Positions 52,269 to 61,762 of a stretch of 64,000 nucleotides of DNA are shown here, piece after piece. The notes under the pieces were generated by a model. It was given only the letters and a program-made list of their open reading frames with translations, was not told the DNA's origin and made no database searches. This DNA comes from Halanaerobium saccharolyticum (GTDB lineage: Bacteria; Bacillota; Halanaerobiia; Halanaerobiales; Halanaerobiaceae). The stretch covers positions 1 through 64,000 of the forward strand of contig NZ_QLME01000007.1 in assembly GCF_003259895.1 (NCBI RefSeq), in the 5' to 3' direction. Every line of letters starts with the position of its first letter. Position 1 is the first letter of the stretch. A program made the translations under genes and the position numbers.

Positions 52269-53909
52269 TCAGTCAGAGTTGAATTTTGCAGCAATTGGCA
52301 TTCTTCTCCCCATCCCAAATGCTTTAGAAGTAACTTTAAGACCGGGGGCTGCCTGACGTCTTTTATACTCATTTCCATCCACCAGTCGAATAACTTCTTT
52401 TACTGTTTGCGAATCAAAACCTGATTCTATTATTTCGGAAGCAGAGTAACCTTCTTCAATATAATAATAAAGTATTTGATCTAAAATTTCGTATGGAGGC
52501 AGACTATCTTCATCTTTTTGTTCAGGCCGCAGTTCTGCTGAAGGAGCTTTATTGATAATACTGGCAGGTATTATTTCTCCTCTGCTGTTGATATATTCTG
52601 CCAGCTGATAAACCATTGTTTTAGGAACATCAGAAATAATGCTTAAACCACCACTCATATCTCCATATAAAGTACAGTAACCAACTGCCAGCTCACTTTT
52701 GTTTCCAGGACTGAGAACAAGATGTCCAAATTTGTTAGAAAAAGCCATCAGGATATCGCCTCTAATCCTGGCCTGAATATTTTCTTCTGCGACTCCAGCT
52801 TCTGTACCCTGAAAGTCATCTTTTAACACACTCAGATATGAATTATTAATCTTGGAAATAGATATTTCTTTTAATTCAATCCCCAGATTCTTAGCTAATT
52901 CTTTTGAATCTTCAACACTGCCAGCAGAAGAATATGGACCGGGCATAGTAACAGCCAGTACATTCTCTTTCCCCAGAGCTTCTTTTGCCAGACAGCAGCT
53001 AACTGAAGAGTCAATTCCTCCAGAAAGACCAATTACTGCCTTTTTAAATCCGCATTTATCAAGGTAATCTCTAATTCCAAGCACCAGAGCCTGATAAAGT
53101 CCCTTAATTTCTGGCAGGAACTTATATTCTTTACTGCTTTCTTTTTTTAAGTCCACAGTCTTAATATCTTCAGAAAAAGAAGCTAACTCCGCAATTATTT
53201 CTCCAGCCTTGTCAACTACCAGACTGCTGCCGTCAAAAATTAACTCATCATTACTACCAACCTGATTGACCATTATAAAAGGTAAATTATAATTTTGAAC
53301 ATGATTTTTTATTATCTTGTATCTTGTTTTATCTTTGCCAATACTAAATGGGGAGGCAGAAATATTGATTAAAACCTCAGCTTCCATTGCTGCCAGTTCC
53401 TCAATTGGATTACGAGCATATCTGTTCTGCTGCCAGCGTTCTTCTACATTCCACATATCCTCACAAATTGAAATACCCAGGGTTTTCCCTTTAAAATTAA
53501 CAATCCCAATTTTTTCGGCAGAGTCAAAATAACGCGCTTCATCAAAAACATCATAGGTCGGTAAAAGTGATTTGTTTTGACAATAAATGATCTCCCCCTG
53601 ATAAATTAAAACTGCAGAATTATATAAACCTCTACCATATTTTTTAGTAGTAGGCATTGGTGTCCCCAGCAAAATTCCAGCCTCTACTTTCCGGGACATC
53701 TTTTTAATCTCTGCCAGCGCTGATTTAATTTTTTTAATAAACCAGGGTTTCACCAGCAAATCACGAGGAGGATATCCTGTTAAAAACAGTTCAGAAAAAA
53801 TTACTAAATCTGTCCCATTTTCCAACTTAGAAACAGTCTGCTGCAGCTTATTTAAGTTCCCTTCAATATCACCAATTATTGGATTTAATTGAGCTATTTT
53901 TATTTTCAT
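52269..53909 (-). CDS. nadE: NAD+ synthase, glutamine-hydrolysing
   Basis: A 546-residue two-domain enzyme. The N-terminal nitrilase-like glutaminase (residues 1-260) has FSELFLTGYPPRDLL (Glu), KSLLPTYDVFDEARYF (Lys) and GISICEDMW with the catalytic Cys. The C-terminal NAD synthetase has the P-loop GLSGGIDSSVSCCLAKEALG, LSPGNKSELAVGYCTLYGDM, INKAPSAELRPEQKDEDSLP and NEYKRRQAAPGLKVT. It makes NAD+ using glutamine as amide donor. This is the second NAD synthetase in the window, besides the ammonia-dependent enzyme at 16493-17287. TTAGGAGTGATAAATT precedes the ATG. The gene is divergent from glnA. Confidence 0.95.
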   Translation of the reverse strand: MKIKIAQLNPIIGDIEGNLNKLQQTVSKLENGTDLVIFSELFLTGYPPRDLLVKPWFIKKIKSALAEIKKMSRKVEAGILLGTPMPTTKKYGRGLYNSAVLIYQGEIIYCQNKSLLPTYDVFDEARYFDSAEKIGIVNFKGKTLGISICEDMWNVEERWQQNRYARNPIEELAAMEAEVLINISASPFSIGKDKTRYKIIKNHVQNYNLPFIMVNQVGSNDELIFDGSSLVVDKAGEIIAELASFSEDIKTVDLKKESSKEYKFLPEIKGLYQALVLGIRDYLDKCGFKKAVIGLSGGIDSSVSCCLAKEALGKENVLAVTMPGPYSSAGSVEDSKELAKNLGIELKEISISKINNSYLSVLKDDFQGTEAGVAEENIQARIRGDILMAFSNKFGHLVLSPGNKSELAVGYCTLYGDMSGGLSIISDVPKTMVYQLAEYINSRGEIIPASIINKAPSAELRPEQKDEDSLPPYEILDQILYYYIEEGYSASEIIESGFDSQTVKEVIRLVDGNEYKRRQAAPGLKVTSKAFGMGRRMPIAAKFNSD

Positions 53910-54166
53910 AATTTATCACTCCTAAAAAATTATTGACTGAGTTCAATTTAAGGCAATTATATGCCATCTATCTCCAGAGTGTCAAATAGAAGCTCTATTT
54001 TTTAAAATTTATCACCCTATTATTAATTATTATATTACAAAAAAACAGATTAATAGTCTATTATATCTGTATACAGGTATTTAAAATACACTATTTTTAT
54101 TTAATTATATAACTAATCATTGAAATAACAGGGCCCATAGGCTTTATTTTGTAATATAAAGCTCTA

Positions 54167-54195
54167 TTGACGAAACTCAGAAAAGACACTATACT
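54167..54195 (+). promoter_or_regulatory. Sigma-A promoter of glnA
   Basis: TTGACG (54167-54172) and TATACT (54190-54195), 17-bp spacer, about 44 bp before the glnA ATG. No GlnR-type site (TGTTA-N7-TAACA) and no glutamine riboswitch pattern were found in the 53910-54238 gap. Confidence 0.75.
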
Positions 54196-54238
54196 GAAAT
54201 CAGAACTTGAAAATGAAAAATTATTAGGAGAGTGATTT

Positions 54239-55576
54239 ATGATGTCAAAGTACAGCAAAGCAGATATTTTGAAGATGGCCGAAGAAAAGAATGTTAAGTT
54301 TATCAGAATGCAGTTCACTGATATTCTGGGAATAGTTAAAAATGTTGCAATTACAGCCAAACAGCTGGAAGATGCCCTGGATAACAAGATTATGTTTGAT
54401 GGATCTTCAATTGATGGTTTTACCAGGATTCAGGAATCAGATATGTATTTAAGACCCGATTATGATACATTTACTATTTTTCCCTGGCGTCCAGAAGAAG
54501 GTGGAGCAGTTGCCCGCTTGATCTGTGATGTTTATATGCCTGATGGAACTCCTTTCTCTGGTGGGCCCCGTAATGTATTAAAAGAAGCTTTAAAAGAGGC
54601 TGAAGAAATGGGTTATGATATGAATGTTGGTCCTGAACCCGAATTTTTCCTTTTTCAGTTAGATGAAAATGGTGATGCTACAACTAAAACTCATGATGAA
54701 GGTGGCTATTTTGATTTAGGTCCAATTGATAAAGGAATTAACGCTCGCCGGAGTATTGTTCTGGCCTTAGAAGAAATGGATTTTGAAGTAGAAGCTTCCC
54801 ACCACGAGGTAGCTCCAGGACAACATGAAATTGACTTTAAATATGCCCCAGCTTTAAAAACAGCTGATAATATAGCTACTTTTAAATTTGTGACCAAATC
54901 AATTGCTCACGAACATGGGCTGCATGCAACATTTATGCCTAAACCAATTTTTGGTGAAAACGGTTCTGGAATGCATGTCCACCAGTCACTATATAAAGAT
55001 GGAGAAAATGCATTTTATGATGAAAATGATCGCCTTGGTTTAAGTAAAACTGCTTATCACTATATCGGCGGCTTACTAAAACATGCACAGGCAATTACAG
55101 CAATTACTAACCCTTCTGTTAATTCCTATAAACGACTGGTACCCGGTTATGAAGCTCCTGTTTATTTAGCCTGGTCAAGTGCCAACAGAAGTGCCTTAAT
55201 TAGAATTCCAGCTGCCCGTGGTGCCGGTACAAGATTGGAATTAAGAAATCCTGATCCAACCGCTAACCCGTATCTGGCAATTGCAGTAATGCTCAAGGCA
55301 GGTCTGGATGGAATTAAAAATGAAATCGAACCACCTGCAGAAGTATTAGAAAATATTTATGAAATGTCAGCTGATAGAAAAGCAGAACTTGATATTGAAA
55401 GTCTACCTGCTAATATCAATGACGCCGTTAAATTGCTTTTAGAGGACGAAGTCATCACAGATGTTTTAGGTGAACATGTTTTAGAACACTTTGTTGCAGC
55501 TAAAAAAGTAGAATGGGATGATTACAGGACTCAGGTTAGTCAATGGGAATTAGATAAATATCTAACAACCTTTTAA
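54239..55576 (+). CDS. glnA: Glutamine synthetase, type I-alpha
   Basis: A 445-residue enzyme that makes glutamine from glutamate, ammonia and ATP. Conserved parts are [20 protein letters not shown] (beta-grasp), [56 protein letters not shown] and [20 protein letters not shown]. The length is about 25 residues shorter than enterobacterial enzymes, and the Tyr adenylylation segment is absent, so it belongs to the alpha class controlled by feedback and protein contacts. AGGAGAGTGATTT precedes the first ATG. It is followed by amtB and glnK, the nitrogen block. Confidence 0.97.
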   Translation: MMSKYSKADILKMAEEKNVKFIRMQFTDILGIVKNVAITAKQLEDALDNKIMFDGSSIDGFTRIQESDMYLRPDYDTFTIFPWRPEEGGAVARLICDVYMPDGTPFSGGPRNVLKEALKEAEEMGYDMNVGPEPEFFLFQLDENGDATTKTHDEGGYFDLGPIDKGINARRSIVLALEEMDFEVEASHHEVAPGQHEIDFKYAPALKTADNIATFKFVTKSIAHEHGLHATFMPKPIFGENGSGMHVHQSLYKDGENAFYDENDRLGLSKTAYHYIGGLLKHAQAITAITNPSVNSYKRLVPGYEAPVYLAWSSANRSALIRIPAARGAGTRLELRNPDPTANPYLAIAVMLKAGLDGIKNEIEPPAEVLENIYEMSADRKAELDIESLPANINDAVKLLLEDEVITDVLGEHVLEHFVAAKKVEWDDYRTQVSQWELDKYLTTF

Positions 55577-55691
55577 TAGCATTTACTCTAATTTAATAAT
55601 TTAAATTAGATATTAAAAAGTTAGTATTTTTAAAAATAAAATATTAATTAATCATTGGAGAAAAAACTTCTTCTAAGAATTGAGAAGCTAG

Positions 55692-55755
55692 AAGCATTAA
55701 CTCCCCTATAATTTGAAGCCTCCCAGTTTAATCCTGGGAGGCTAATGCTTTTAAT
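55692..55755 (+). terminator. Compound hairpin between glnA and amtB
   Basis: The outer arms AAGCATTA (55692-55699) and TAATGCTT (55743-55750) enclose a strong inner hairpin AGCCTCCCAG/CTGGGAGGCT (55717-55742), followed by TTTTAAT. Most likely it is the glnA terminator. The asymmetric 17-base internal loop is unusual for a plain terminator. Confidence 0.7.
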
Positions 55756-55810
55756 ATACTTTTTACTTCCTATTGAATTACTGTATACGGTTATATAAAC
55801 TGTTAAAGCC

Positions 55811-55839
55811 TTGCTTTTTATGTAAGCTCTATATATAAT
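55811..55839 (+). promoter_or_regulatory. Sigma-A promoter of amtB-glnK
   Basis: TTGCTT (55811-55816) and TATAAT (55834-55839), 17-bp spacer, about 43 bp before the amtB ATG. The rest of the 55577-55882 gap holds the compound hairpin and AT-rich sequence. Confidence 0.75.
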
Positions 55840-55882
55840 TTACTCATAGTTAACACTTACCTAACACAAGGAGGAAATTATT

Positions 55883-57223
55883 ATGAGTAGTAGAGTAACG
55901 AGAAGCAAGTTTATGCAAACAATTTTAATGACATTAACGCTGGTGGGGTTATTTAGCGGTCTGGCTCTGGCCCAGGATGGACAGGCAGCAGCCAATGCAG
56001 TCGCTATTGACACCATCTGGACTTTAATTGCAGCTTTTCTGGTCTTTTTTATGCAGGCTGGTTTTGCTATGGTTGAGGCCGGTTTTACCAGAGCCAAAAA
56101 TGCGGGTAATATCATCATGAAAAACATGATGGATTTTGCCTCCGGTTCTTTAGTCTTCTGGGCTGTTGGATTTGCCTTTATGTTTGGCAGTGGCAACAGC
56201 TTTATTGGTTCAACCGGTTATTTTCTGCAGGATTCATTTGCCAATTTAGGACTTGATATTCCGATAGCAGCCTTTTTTATCTTCCAGACAGTTTTTGCAG
56301 CAACAGCAGCAACAATTGTTTCTGGAGCCATGGCCGAAAGAACTAATTTTTCCGGTTACTTAGCCTACAGTGTCGTAATTACTGCATTTATATATCCTGT
56401 TGTTGGACACTGGATCTGGGGTGGTGGCTGGTTAGCCGAAATGGGTATTGTCGATTTCGCCGGTTCTACTGTTGTTCACTCTGTTGGCGGCTGGGCTGCT
56501 CTAGCCGGTGCCATTGTTTTAGGACCCCGAATTGGTAAATATAATGAAGATGGAAGTGCCAATGCACTGCCCGGACACAACCTTTTAATGGCAGCACTTG
56601 GTGTTTTTATTCTCTGGTTTGGCTGGTTTGGATTTAACCCCGGTTCTACAGTAGCTGGTACTGATTTATCCATAGCTTCAATTGCTGTAACAACCAACCT
56701 GGCGGCAGCTGCAGGTGCAGTAATGGCTATGATAGTCAGCTGGATTAAATATGGTAAGGCAGATGTAAGTATGACTTTAAACGGTGCTTTAGCCGGTCTG
56801 GTAGGTATTACTGCTGGTACAGCAGCAGTTGGAAACTTATCAGCTGTTATAATTGGAGGTATTGCAGGGATTATAGTTATCTATGCGGTTGAATTTTTTG
56901 ATAAACTGCAGATTGACGATCCTGTGGGTGCTGTTTCTGTGCACGGTGTTTGTGGAGCCTTTGGTACCATTGCAGTTGGATTTTTTGCAACAGAAGGCGG
57001 CCTTCTTTTTGGAGGCGGAGTTAGTTTATTAATTACTCAGATTATTGGTGTAGTAACTGTTTTCATCTGGGCCTTTGGACTTGGATTTGCCCTGTTTAAG
57101 GTAATCGATGCAGTTATCGGCCTCAGAGTCTCCGAAGAAGATGAGATTGAAGGTCTTGATTACTCAGAACATGGTGCTGATTCCTATCCAGATTTCATGA
57201 TAAATGTGAAGGCTGAAAAGTAA
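55883..57223 (+). CDS. amtB: Ammonium transporter
   Basis: A 446-residue Amt protein with a cleavable signal peptide (LMTLTLVGLFSGLALAQ, cleavage near ALA-Q) and 11 membrane helices. It has the twin pore histidines in NALPGHNLLMAALG and SVHGVCGAFGT, plus FGWFGFNPGS and VVGHWIWGGGWL. It takes up ammonium when it is scarce. AAGGAGGAAATTATT precedes the ATG. It is followed 39 bp later by glnK, and the two are a conserved pair in which GlnK blocks the channel from the inside when nitrogen is ample. Confidence 0.96.
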   Translation: MSSRVTRSKFMQTILMTLTLVGLFSGLALAQDGQAAANAVAIDTIWTLIAAFLVFFMQAGFAMVEAGFTRAKNAGNIIMKNMMDFASGSLVFWAVGFAFMFGSGNSFIGSTGYFLQDSFANLGLDIPIAAFFIFQTVFAATAATIVSGAMAERTNFSGYLAYSVVITAFIYPVVGHWIWGGGWLAEMGIVDFAGSTVVHSVGGWAALAGAIVLGPRIGKYNEDGSANALPGHNLLMAALGVFILWFGWFGFNPGSTVAGTDLSIASIAVTTNLAAAAGAVMAMIVSWIKYGKADVSMTLNGALAGLVGITAGTAAVGNLSAVIIGGIAGIIVIYAVEFFDKLQIDDPVGAVSVHGVCGAFGTIAVGFFATEGGLLFGGGVSLLITQIIGVVTVFIWAFGLGFALFKVIDAVIGLRVSEEDEIEGLDYSEHGADSYPDFMINVKAEK

Positions 57224-57262
57224 ATTTAATTCCAAAATCCAAAACAGAGGTGTTGAGATAAA

Positions 57263-57601
57263 ATGAAAAAAATAGAAGCTATTATCAGACCGAATAAAGC
57301 TGATAATTTAATAGATAAACTCGAATCAATTGGAATTAGTGGTTTAAATATTACCGAAATTAAAGGTTATGGTTCTCAAAAAGGTCATTCCGAAACCTAT
57401 AGAGGTGTAACTTATAGAATTAGACTTCGCAAAAAAATCAAGGTAGAAATAATTGTCGAATATACTGAGGTTGATAAGATTGTTGAAGCAATTAAAGAAG
57501 CAGTTCAAACTGGTGAGGTCGGAGATGGAAAAATATTTATTTCTGATGTAGAAAATGCAGTTAGAATTAGAACCGGTGAAGAAGGAACTGCAGCTCTTTA
57601 A
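57263..57601 (+). CDS. glnK: P-II nitrogen regulatory protein, GlnK-like
   Basis: A 112-residue PII protein. It starts MKKIEAIIRPNKADNLIDKL, and the T-loop reads GYGSQKGHSETYRGVTY with the Tyr that is uridylylated in enteric proteins. The B-loop and C-loop are EVGDGKIFISDVENAVRIRTGE. It senses ATP/ADP and 2-oxoglutarate and should bind AmtB. AGAGGTGTTGAGATAAA precedes the ATG. It is the second gene after amtB. Confidence 0.95.
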   Translation: MKKIEAIIRPNKADNLIDKLESIGISGLNITEIKGYGSQKGHSETYRGVTYRIRLRKKIKVEIIVEYTEVDKIVEAIKEAVQTGEVGDGKIFISDVENAVRIRTGEEGTAAL

Positions 57602-57652
57602 TTAAATCTGATAATATTATTAAACTATCACATAATAATATTATAATATAAG

Positions 57653-57696
57653 AAAACCCTGCCTGGTTGATTTTCCTTCTCTCGGCAGGGTTTTTT
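57653..57696. terminator. Terminator of amtB-glnK
   Basis: AAAACCCTGCC (57653-57663) pairs with GGCAGGGTTTT (57684-57694), followed by TT and more T. The minus side also has A/T runs, so it may serve the convergent HD-GYP gene as well. Confidence 0.85.
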
Positions 57697-57803
57697 CTTT
57701 TTCTAATTTATTCTCAGTTCTTTATTTAGTTTGATTAATTGATATGATCTAAAATTAAATTAATTTTTTAAAGTTAGTACCTGCTAAATATTCAGCTAGA
57801 TAA

Positions 57804-59702
57804 TTAATCTGACATTAAATCTACAAATATATCTGCCAGTTCTGGATCAAACTGACTTCCTGCATTTTTTTTAATTTCTTTTAAGGCTTCTTTGCTGGAT
57901 ATTGCTTCCTTGTATATTTGATCTGTTGTCATTACATCATAGGCGTCAACTATTGCAATTATTCTTGAGAGCAGAGGTATCTCCTCTTCTTTTAATCCTC
58001 TCGGATAACCACCGCCATCCCATCTTTCATGATGGGATAAAACGTCTTCAGAAATATGAGAAAACTCCTCGGTAGCATTTAAAATTCTGTGACCAACCGC
58101 CGGATGAGTCTTAATTTCTTTCCATTCTGTCTCTGTTAAGCTTCCTTTTTTATTTAAGACCTTTTCGGGAATTACAGTTTTACCAATATCATGCAGCTTG
58201 GCAATCAATGTTAATTGATTAATTTCATTCTGACTTAGCCCAATCTTCTCTGCCAGCTTCACGGCCAGATCTGCCATTCGATTTGAATGACTTGAAGTTT
58301 CCTGACTTTTTTCACTGAGAGTTTTCAAAAGTGTGTTTAAGATATTACTTTTAATACTTCTACTTTCAGTTAGCTTATTTTTATACATCTGAGATTCTGC
58401 TTCATCCAGGATATCAAAAAAATCTTCAAAATAGTGGTTTTTGACCCCATATCCCAGGGCTGCAGAGAGCGGCAATTTACCACCATCTTCAAATTCTAAA
58501 AATGTATTGGAAATCTTTTTATTAATTCTTTTAACTACCTTTTTTACAGCTCCACTATCTGTTTCCGGCAATAAAATAACAAACTCATCACCACCCCAGC
58601 GTGCAATCAAATCATTATCCCGACAGCTCTCTTTTAAAATTCCGGCCATTTTCTGTAAAAGCTTATCTCCTTCATTATGGCCATAGGTATCATTTACCAG
58701 TTTGAGTCCATTTAGATCTGCCATGATCAATGCAACCGGGCGTTTAAGTTCCTGATTTAAGTTTTGAATTTTCTTTTCTAAATAAGAGCGATTATAAAGA
58801 TCAGTTAAACTATCATGATAACTGGCATACTTAATTTTCTCTTCACTTTTAATTTTATCAGTTACATCACTCTGAATTGAAACAATTCCGGCTTCATTAT
58901 TGGGAAGAGTTATTTTTCTTTCCTGAAGCCGGATAAATCTTTCCTCGCCACTGCTGTTTGAAGATGGCAGCTCATGAATCATCACTTCACCATTTAAAAT
59001 TCTTTTAATATTCTCCCTTGCAGTTTCCTGATAATCTTCGGGAACTACTGTCTCAAAGACTGTATTTTTTAAAAGTTTTTCTCTGGAATAACCTGTGATT
59101 TCTTCCATAGCTTTATTGACTTTTAAAATCTTTCCCTGCCTGTCTTCTATCATTACTCCTACAGGTAAAATATCAATTAATTTCGAATAATACTTTCTTA
59201 AATTATTATTTAAATGATTCTGATAAAAAATTTCAAGATTATCTTCTATAATATCTTTAGTAAACTGCATCTGTTTTTTTACCGCTGATCCAAATTCTCG
59301 CTTTTGATTATCGTGAATACAGATTGACCCGAAAATTTCGCCAGTAGGCCAGAAAACTGGATAACCCAAATATGACTTAAGTCCCAATTTTAGTTCTGCA
59401 GCATCTTTCCATATTTGATTTTCAGCAGCATTATTTATTTCTAATTTTTTTTGATCTTCAACAACAGCCTGACAGTAGTGACCTGATAATATTAGCTTAT
59501 CACACTCAGAAAAAGTCTTTTTTCCATTTTCACTAACTTTAATTATTTTCAAAAAAGGCTTATCATATTCTGTCACCAGGGCATCTTTGGCGCCCGCTTT
59601 TTCTACCAACAGTTCCAGAAGTTTCTGCCACTGTTTAGTAGTTTTTTCAGGAATTTTAATCTCTTTTGACTTCATTTCTAATCTTTCAATAATATCATCC
59701 AT
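57804..59702 (-). CDS. GAF-PAS-GGDEF-HD-GYP cyclic-di-GMP protein
   Basis: A 632-residue cytoplasmic protein with four parts in order: a GAF domain (residues about 20-155; LKSYLGYPVFWPTGEIFGSI), a PAS domain (about 170-285; GVMIEDRQGKILKVNKAMEE), a GGDEF domain with active RWGGDEFVILLP and DTYGHNEGD, and an HD-GYP domain with LIAKLHDIGKTVIPEKVL and HHERWDGGGYPRGL. It has both a synthase and a hydrolase part and may turn cyclic-di-GMP over under control of the sensory domains. No membrane segment is present. GAGGTAAAAACC precedes the ATG. The gene stands alone. Confidence 0.93.
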   Translation of the reverse strand: MDDIIERLEMKSKEIKIPEKTTKQWQKLLELLVEKAGAKDALVTEYDKPFLKIIKVSENGKKTFSECDKLILSGHYCQAVVEDQKKLEINNAAENQIWKDAAELKLGLKSYLGYPVFWPTGEIFGSICIHDNQKREFGSAVKKQMQFTKDIIEDNLEIFYQNHLNNNLRKYYSKLIDILPVGVMIEDRQGKILKVNKAMEEITGYSREKLLKNTVFETVVPEDYQETARENIKRILNGEVMIHELPSSNSSGEERFIRLQERKITLPNNEAGIVSIQSDVTDKIKSEEKIKYASYHDSLTDLYNRSYLEKKIQNLNQELKRPVALIMADLNGLKLVNDTYGHNEGDKLLQKMAGILKESCRDNDLIARWGGDEFVILLPETDSGAVKKVVKRINKKISNTFLEFEDGGKLPLSAALGYGVKNHYFEDFFDILDEAESQMYKNKLTESRSIKSNILNTLLKTLSEKSQETSSHSNRMADLAVKLAEKIGLSQNEINQLTLIAKLHDIGKTVIPEKVLNKKGSLTETEWKEIKTHPAVGHRILNATEEFSHISEDVLSHHERWDGGGYPRGLKEEEIPLLSRIIAIVDAYDVMTTDQIYKEAISSKEALKEIKKNAGSQFDPELADIFVDLMSD

Positions 59703-59752
59703 GGTTTTTACCTCACATATTTAAAGTCCGGGCCAATTCCTACACAATACTC

Positions 59753-61690
59753 TTAAACTATTTCTTCCCATTCCTGATATAAATCTTCCAATCTATTATT
59801 TTTAGATTCATATTCAGCCTTTAATTCCTGTAGAAGTTCAAACTTATCTATATTCTTTTCGGAAGTCATTGCTGCTTCTAAATCTGATAATTCACTTTCT
59901 AATTTTTCTATTTCAGCCTCAATTTCTTCCAGCCTTTTCTGTCTTCTCATTTCCCGACTCCGGGCCTCTTTTTGAGCCTCATAATCGAGTTTACCTTCAC
60001 TTTTTTCTTCCTGCTTTTCTTTTTCTAACTGAGCTGAGATTTCTTTTTTCTTTTTTTCCTTATAATAACTGTAATCACCATAATATTTCTGCAGTTTTTG
60101 ATCTTCTAATTCATAGATAATGTCCACAACTTTATCCAGAAAATAACGATCATGAGATACAATTAAGACTGTGCCCTGATATTCCTGCAGTGCTTCCTCC
60201 AGAACCTCACGTGATGGCAGATCCAGATGGTTTGTGGGTTCATCAAGAATTAAAAGATTATAATTACCACTCATCAGCTGCAGCAGCCTTAACCTGCTTT
60301 TTTCTCCCCCACTTAACTGTTTTACTTTTTTAAATACATCTTCTCCGGTAAATAAAAATGAGGCCAGCATATCTCTTGCCTTCGAATTAGTAACAGCAGT
60401 TTCTCGCTGGAGAGCAGTTATCAGATCATCTCCGGGATTAAAACCTTCAAATTCCTGACGGTAATATGCAGGATAAATATTAGTGCCAATTTTAACTCTA
60501 CCCTGATCAGAACTTATTTCCCCCATAATAATTCTTAAAATTGTAGATTTACCAGTCCCGTTATCACCAATAATGGCCGCTTTGTCGCTCCGGTGCAGTT
60601 CAAAATTAACATCTTCAAAAAGCTTTAAGTCTTCAAAACTTTTACTTAAGCTCTCTACAAACAGAACATCATTTCCACCCCTGATATCAGTATCAAGTTC
60701 TAACTTCATCTTTCTGCCTTTAAGCTGAGGTTTTTCAATGCGGTCAATTCTTTCTAATCTTTTCTCCATTGCTTTTGCTCTTTTAAACATTTTTTCACTA
60801 TCCCGGGAACGGCCCCAGATATACAGCTGTTCTATTGCATCTTCCAGTTCTTTAATTTTTTTCTGTTGATTTTTATATTCACGCAGCCGCTGCTGGTAAC
60901 GCCTTTTACGTTCCTTCTGATAGTAGTTGTAATTACCGCTGTAATCTTCATTTTTTCCATTTTTGATTTCTACAATTCTTTCAATTGTATTATCCAGAAA
61001 ATATCTATCATGGGAGATAATTAAAAGACTTCCCTGATATGAATTAAGATAATTTTCCAACCATTCTACAGATTTTAAATCAAGATGATTTGTAGGTTCA
61101 TCTAAAAGAAGTAAATCCGGCTCCATTAAAAGCAGTTTAGAAAGACCAACTCTTGTTTTTTCGCCACCACTTAACTGGTCTAAAGTTTTTTCGTTTATTT
61201 CTGTCTCGTCAAAACCCATGCCGGCAGCTACCTGGCGAATCTTACTCTGATATTCATAACCTACCCCTTTTTCAAATTTTTGCTGGAGAGCACTATATTC
61301 GCGCATAGTCTTCTGCAGATCATCCGAATGAGCTTTAGAATCCTCAGCTCGTTCTCCATGATGGGCAATTTTTTGTTCCAGACGCTGCATCTCTTTAATC
61401 TGCTTTTTAACATTTTCAAATACTTTTTCTAATTCCTGGTAGATTGTTAGCTCAGATTTGAAATCAGGTAACTGATCTAAATACCCTACCTCAATATCGT
61501 TTCTAACTGAAACTGTACCTTCAGAGAAATGTTCCTGACCGGTGATAATCCTGAAGATTGTTGTTTTACCTGAGCCATTCGGTCCGATTAAAGCAACTGC
61601 TTCTCCCTGATTTACATTTAAAGAAAAATCTTTGAGAATGGTCTCAATTCCATATTCTTTTTTGAGATTATTAATATTTAAAATAGCCAT
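59753..61690 (-). CDS. ABC-F family ATPase (Uup/YfmR-like)
   Basis: About 645 residues with two ABC domains joined by a charged helical linker. The first has GPNGSGKTTIFRI, LSGGEKTRVGLSKLL and LLLLDEPTNHLDL; the second has GDNGTGKSTILRI, LSGGEKSRLRLLQLM and LLILDEPTNHLDL. There are no membrane helices. A C-terminal coiled coil (residues about 560-640) is rich in Lys and Glu, as in Uup/YfmR. Proteins of this type act on ribosomes or relieve stalling. The start is unclear: neither ATG has a good ribosome site, and the second (MAILNINNLKKEYG) is the usual family start. It follows degV by 72 bp. Confidence 0.92.
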   Translation of the reverse strand: MAILNINNLKKEYGIETILKDFSLNVNQGEAVALIGPNGSGKTTIFRIITGQEHFSEGTVSVRNDIEVGYLDQLPDFKSELTIYQELEKVFENVKKQIKEMQRLEQKIAHHGERAEDSKAHSDDLQKTMREYSALQQKFEKGVGYEYQSKIRQVAAGMGFDETEINEKTLDQLSGGEKTRVGLSKLLLMEPDLLLLDEPTNHLDLKSVEWLENYLNSYQGSLLIISHDRYFLDNTIERIVEIKNGKNEDYSGNYNYYQKERKRRYQQRLREYKNQQKKIKELEDAIEQLYIWGRSRDSEKMFKRAKAMEKRLERIDRIEKPQLKGRKMKLELDTDIRGGNDVLFVESLSKSFEDLKLFEDVNFELHRSDKAAIIGDNGTGKSTILRIIMGEISSDQGRVKIGTNIYPAYYRQEFEGFNPGDDLITALQRETAVTNSKARDMLASFLFTGEDVFKKVKQLSGGEKSRLRLLQLMSGNYNLLILDEPTNHLDLPSREVLEEALQEYQGTVLIVSHDRYFLDKVVDIIYELEDQKLQKYYGDYSYYKEKKKKEISAQLEKEKQEEKSEGKLDYEAQKEARSREMRRQKRLEEIEAEIEKLESELSDLEAAMTSEKNIDKFELLQELKAEYESKNNRLEDLYQEWEEIV

Positions 61691-61762
61691 TTTTAAATCA
61701 CACATTTCTTTATCTTTATAATTTAATAATTTAAGCTAATCTGATTAAACTAAAGAATTAGA

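Noticed and set aside
53910-54238. GlnR or NtcA binding site, or glutamine riboswitch, upstream of glnA
   Set aside because: No TGTTA-N7-TAACA, no GTA-N8-TAC and no conserved glutamine riboswitch blocks were found; only a sigma-A promoter is supported.
54097-54387. Minus-strand frame over the glnA start
   Set aside because: It overlaps the glnA 5' end and promoter and has no family resemblance or ribosome site.
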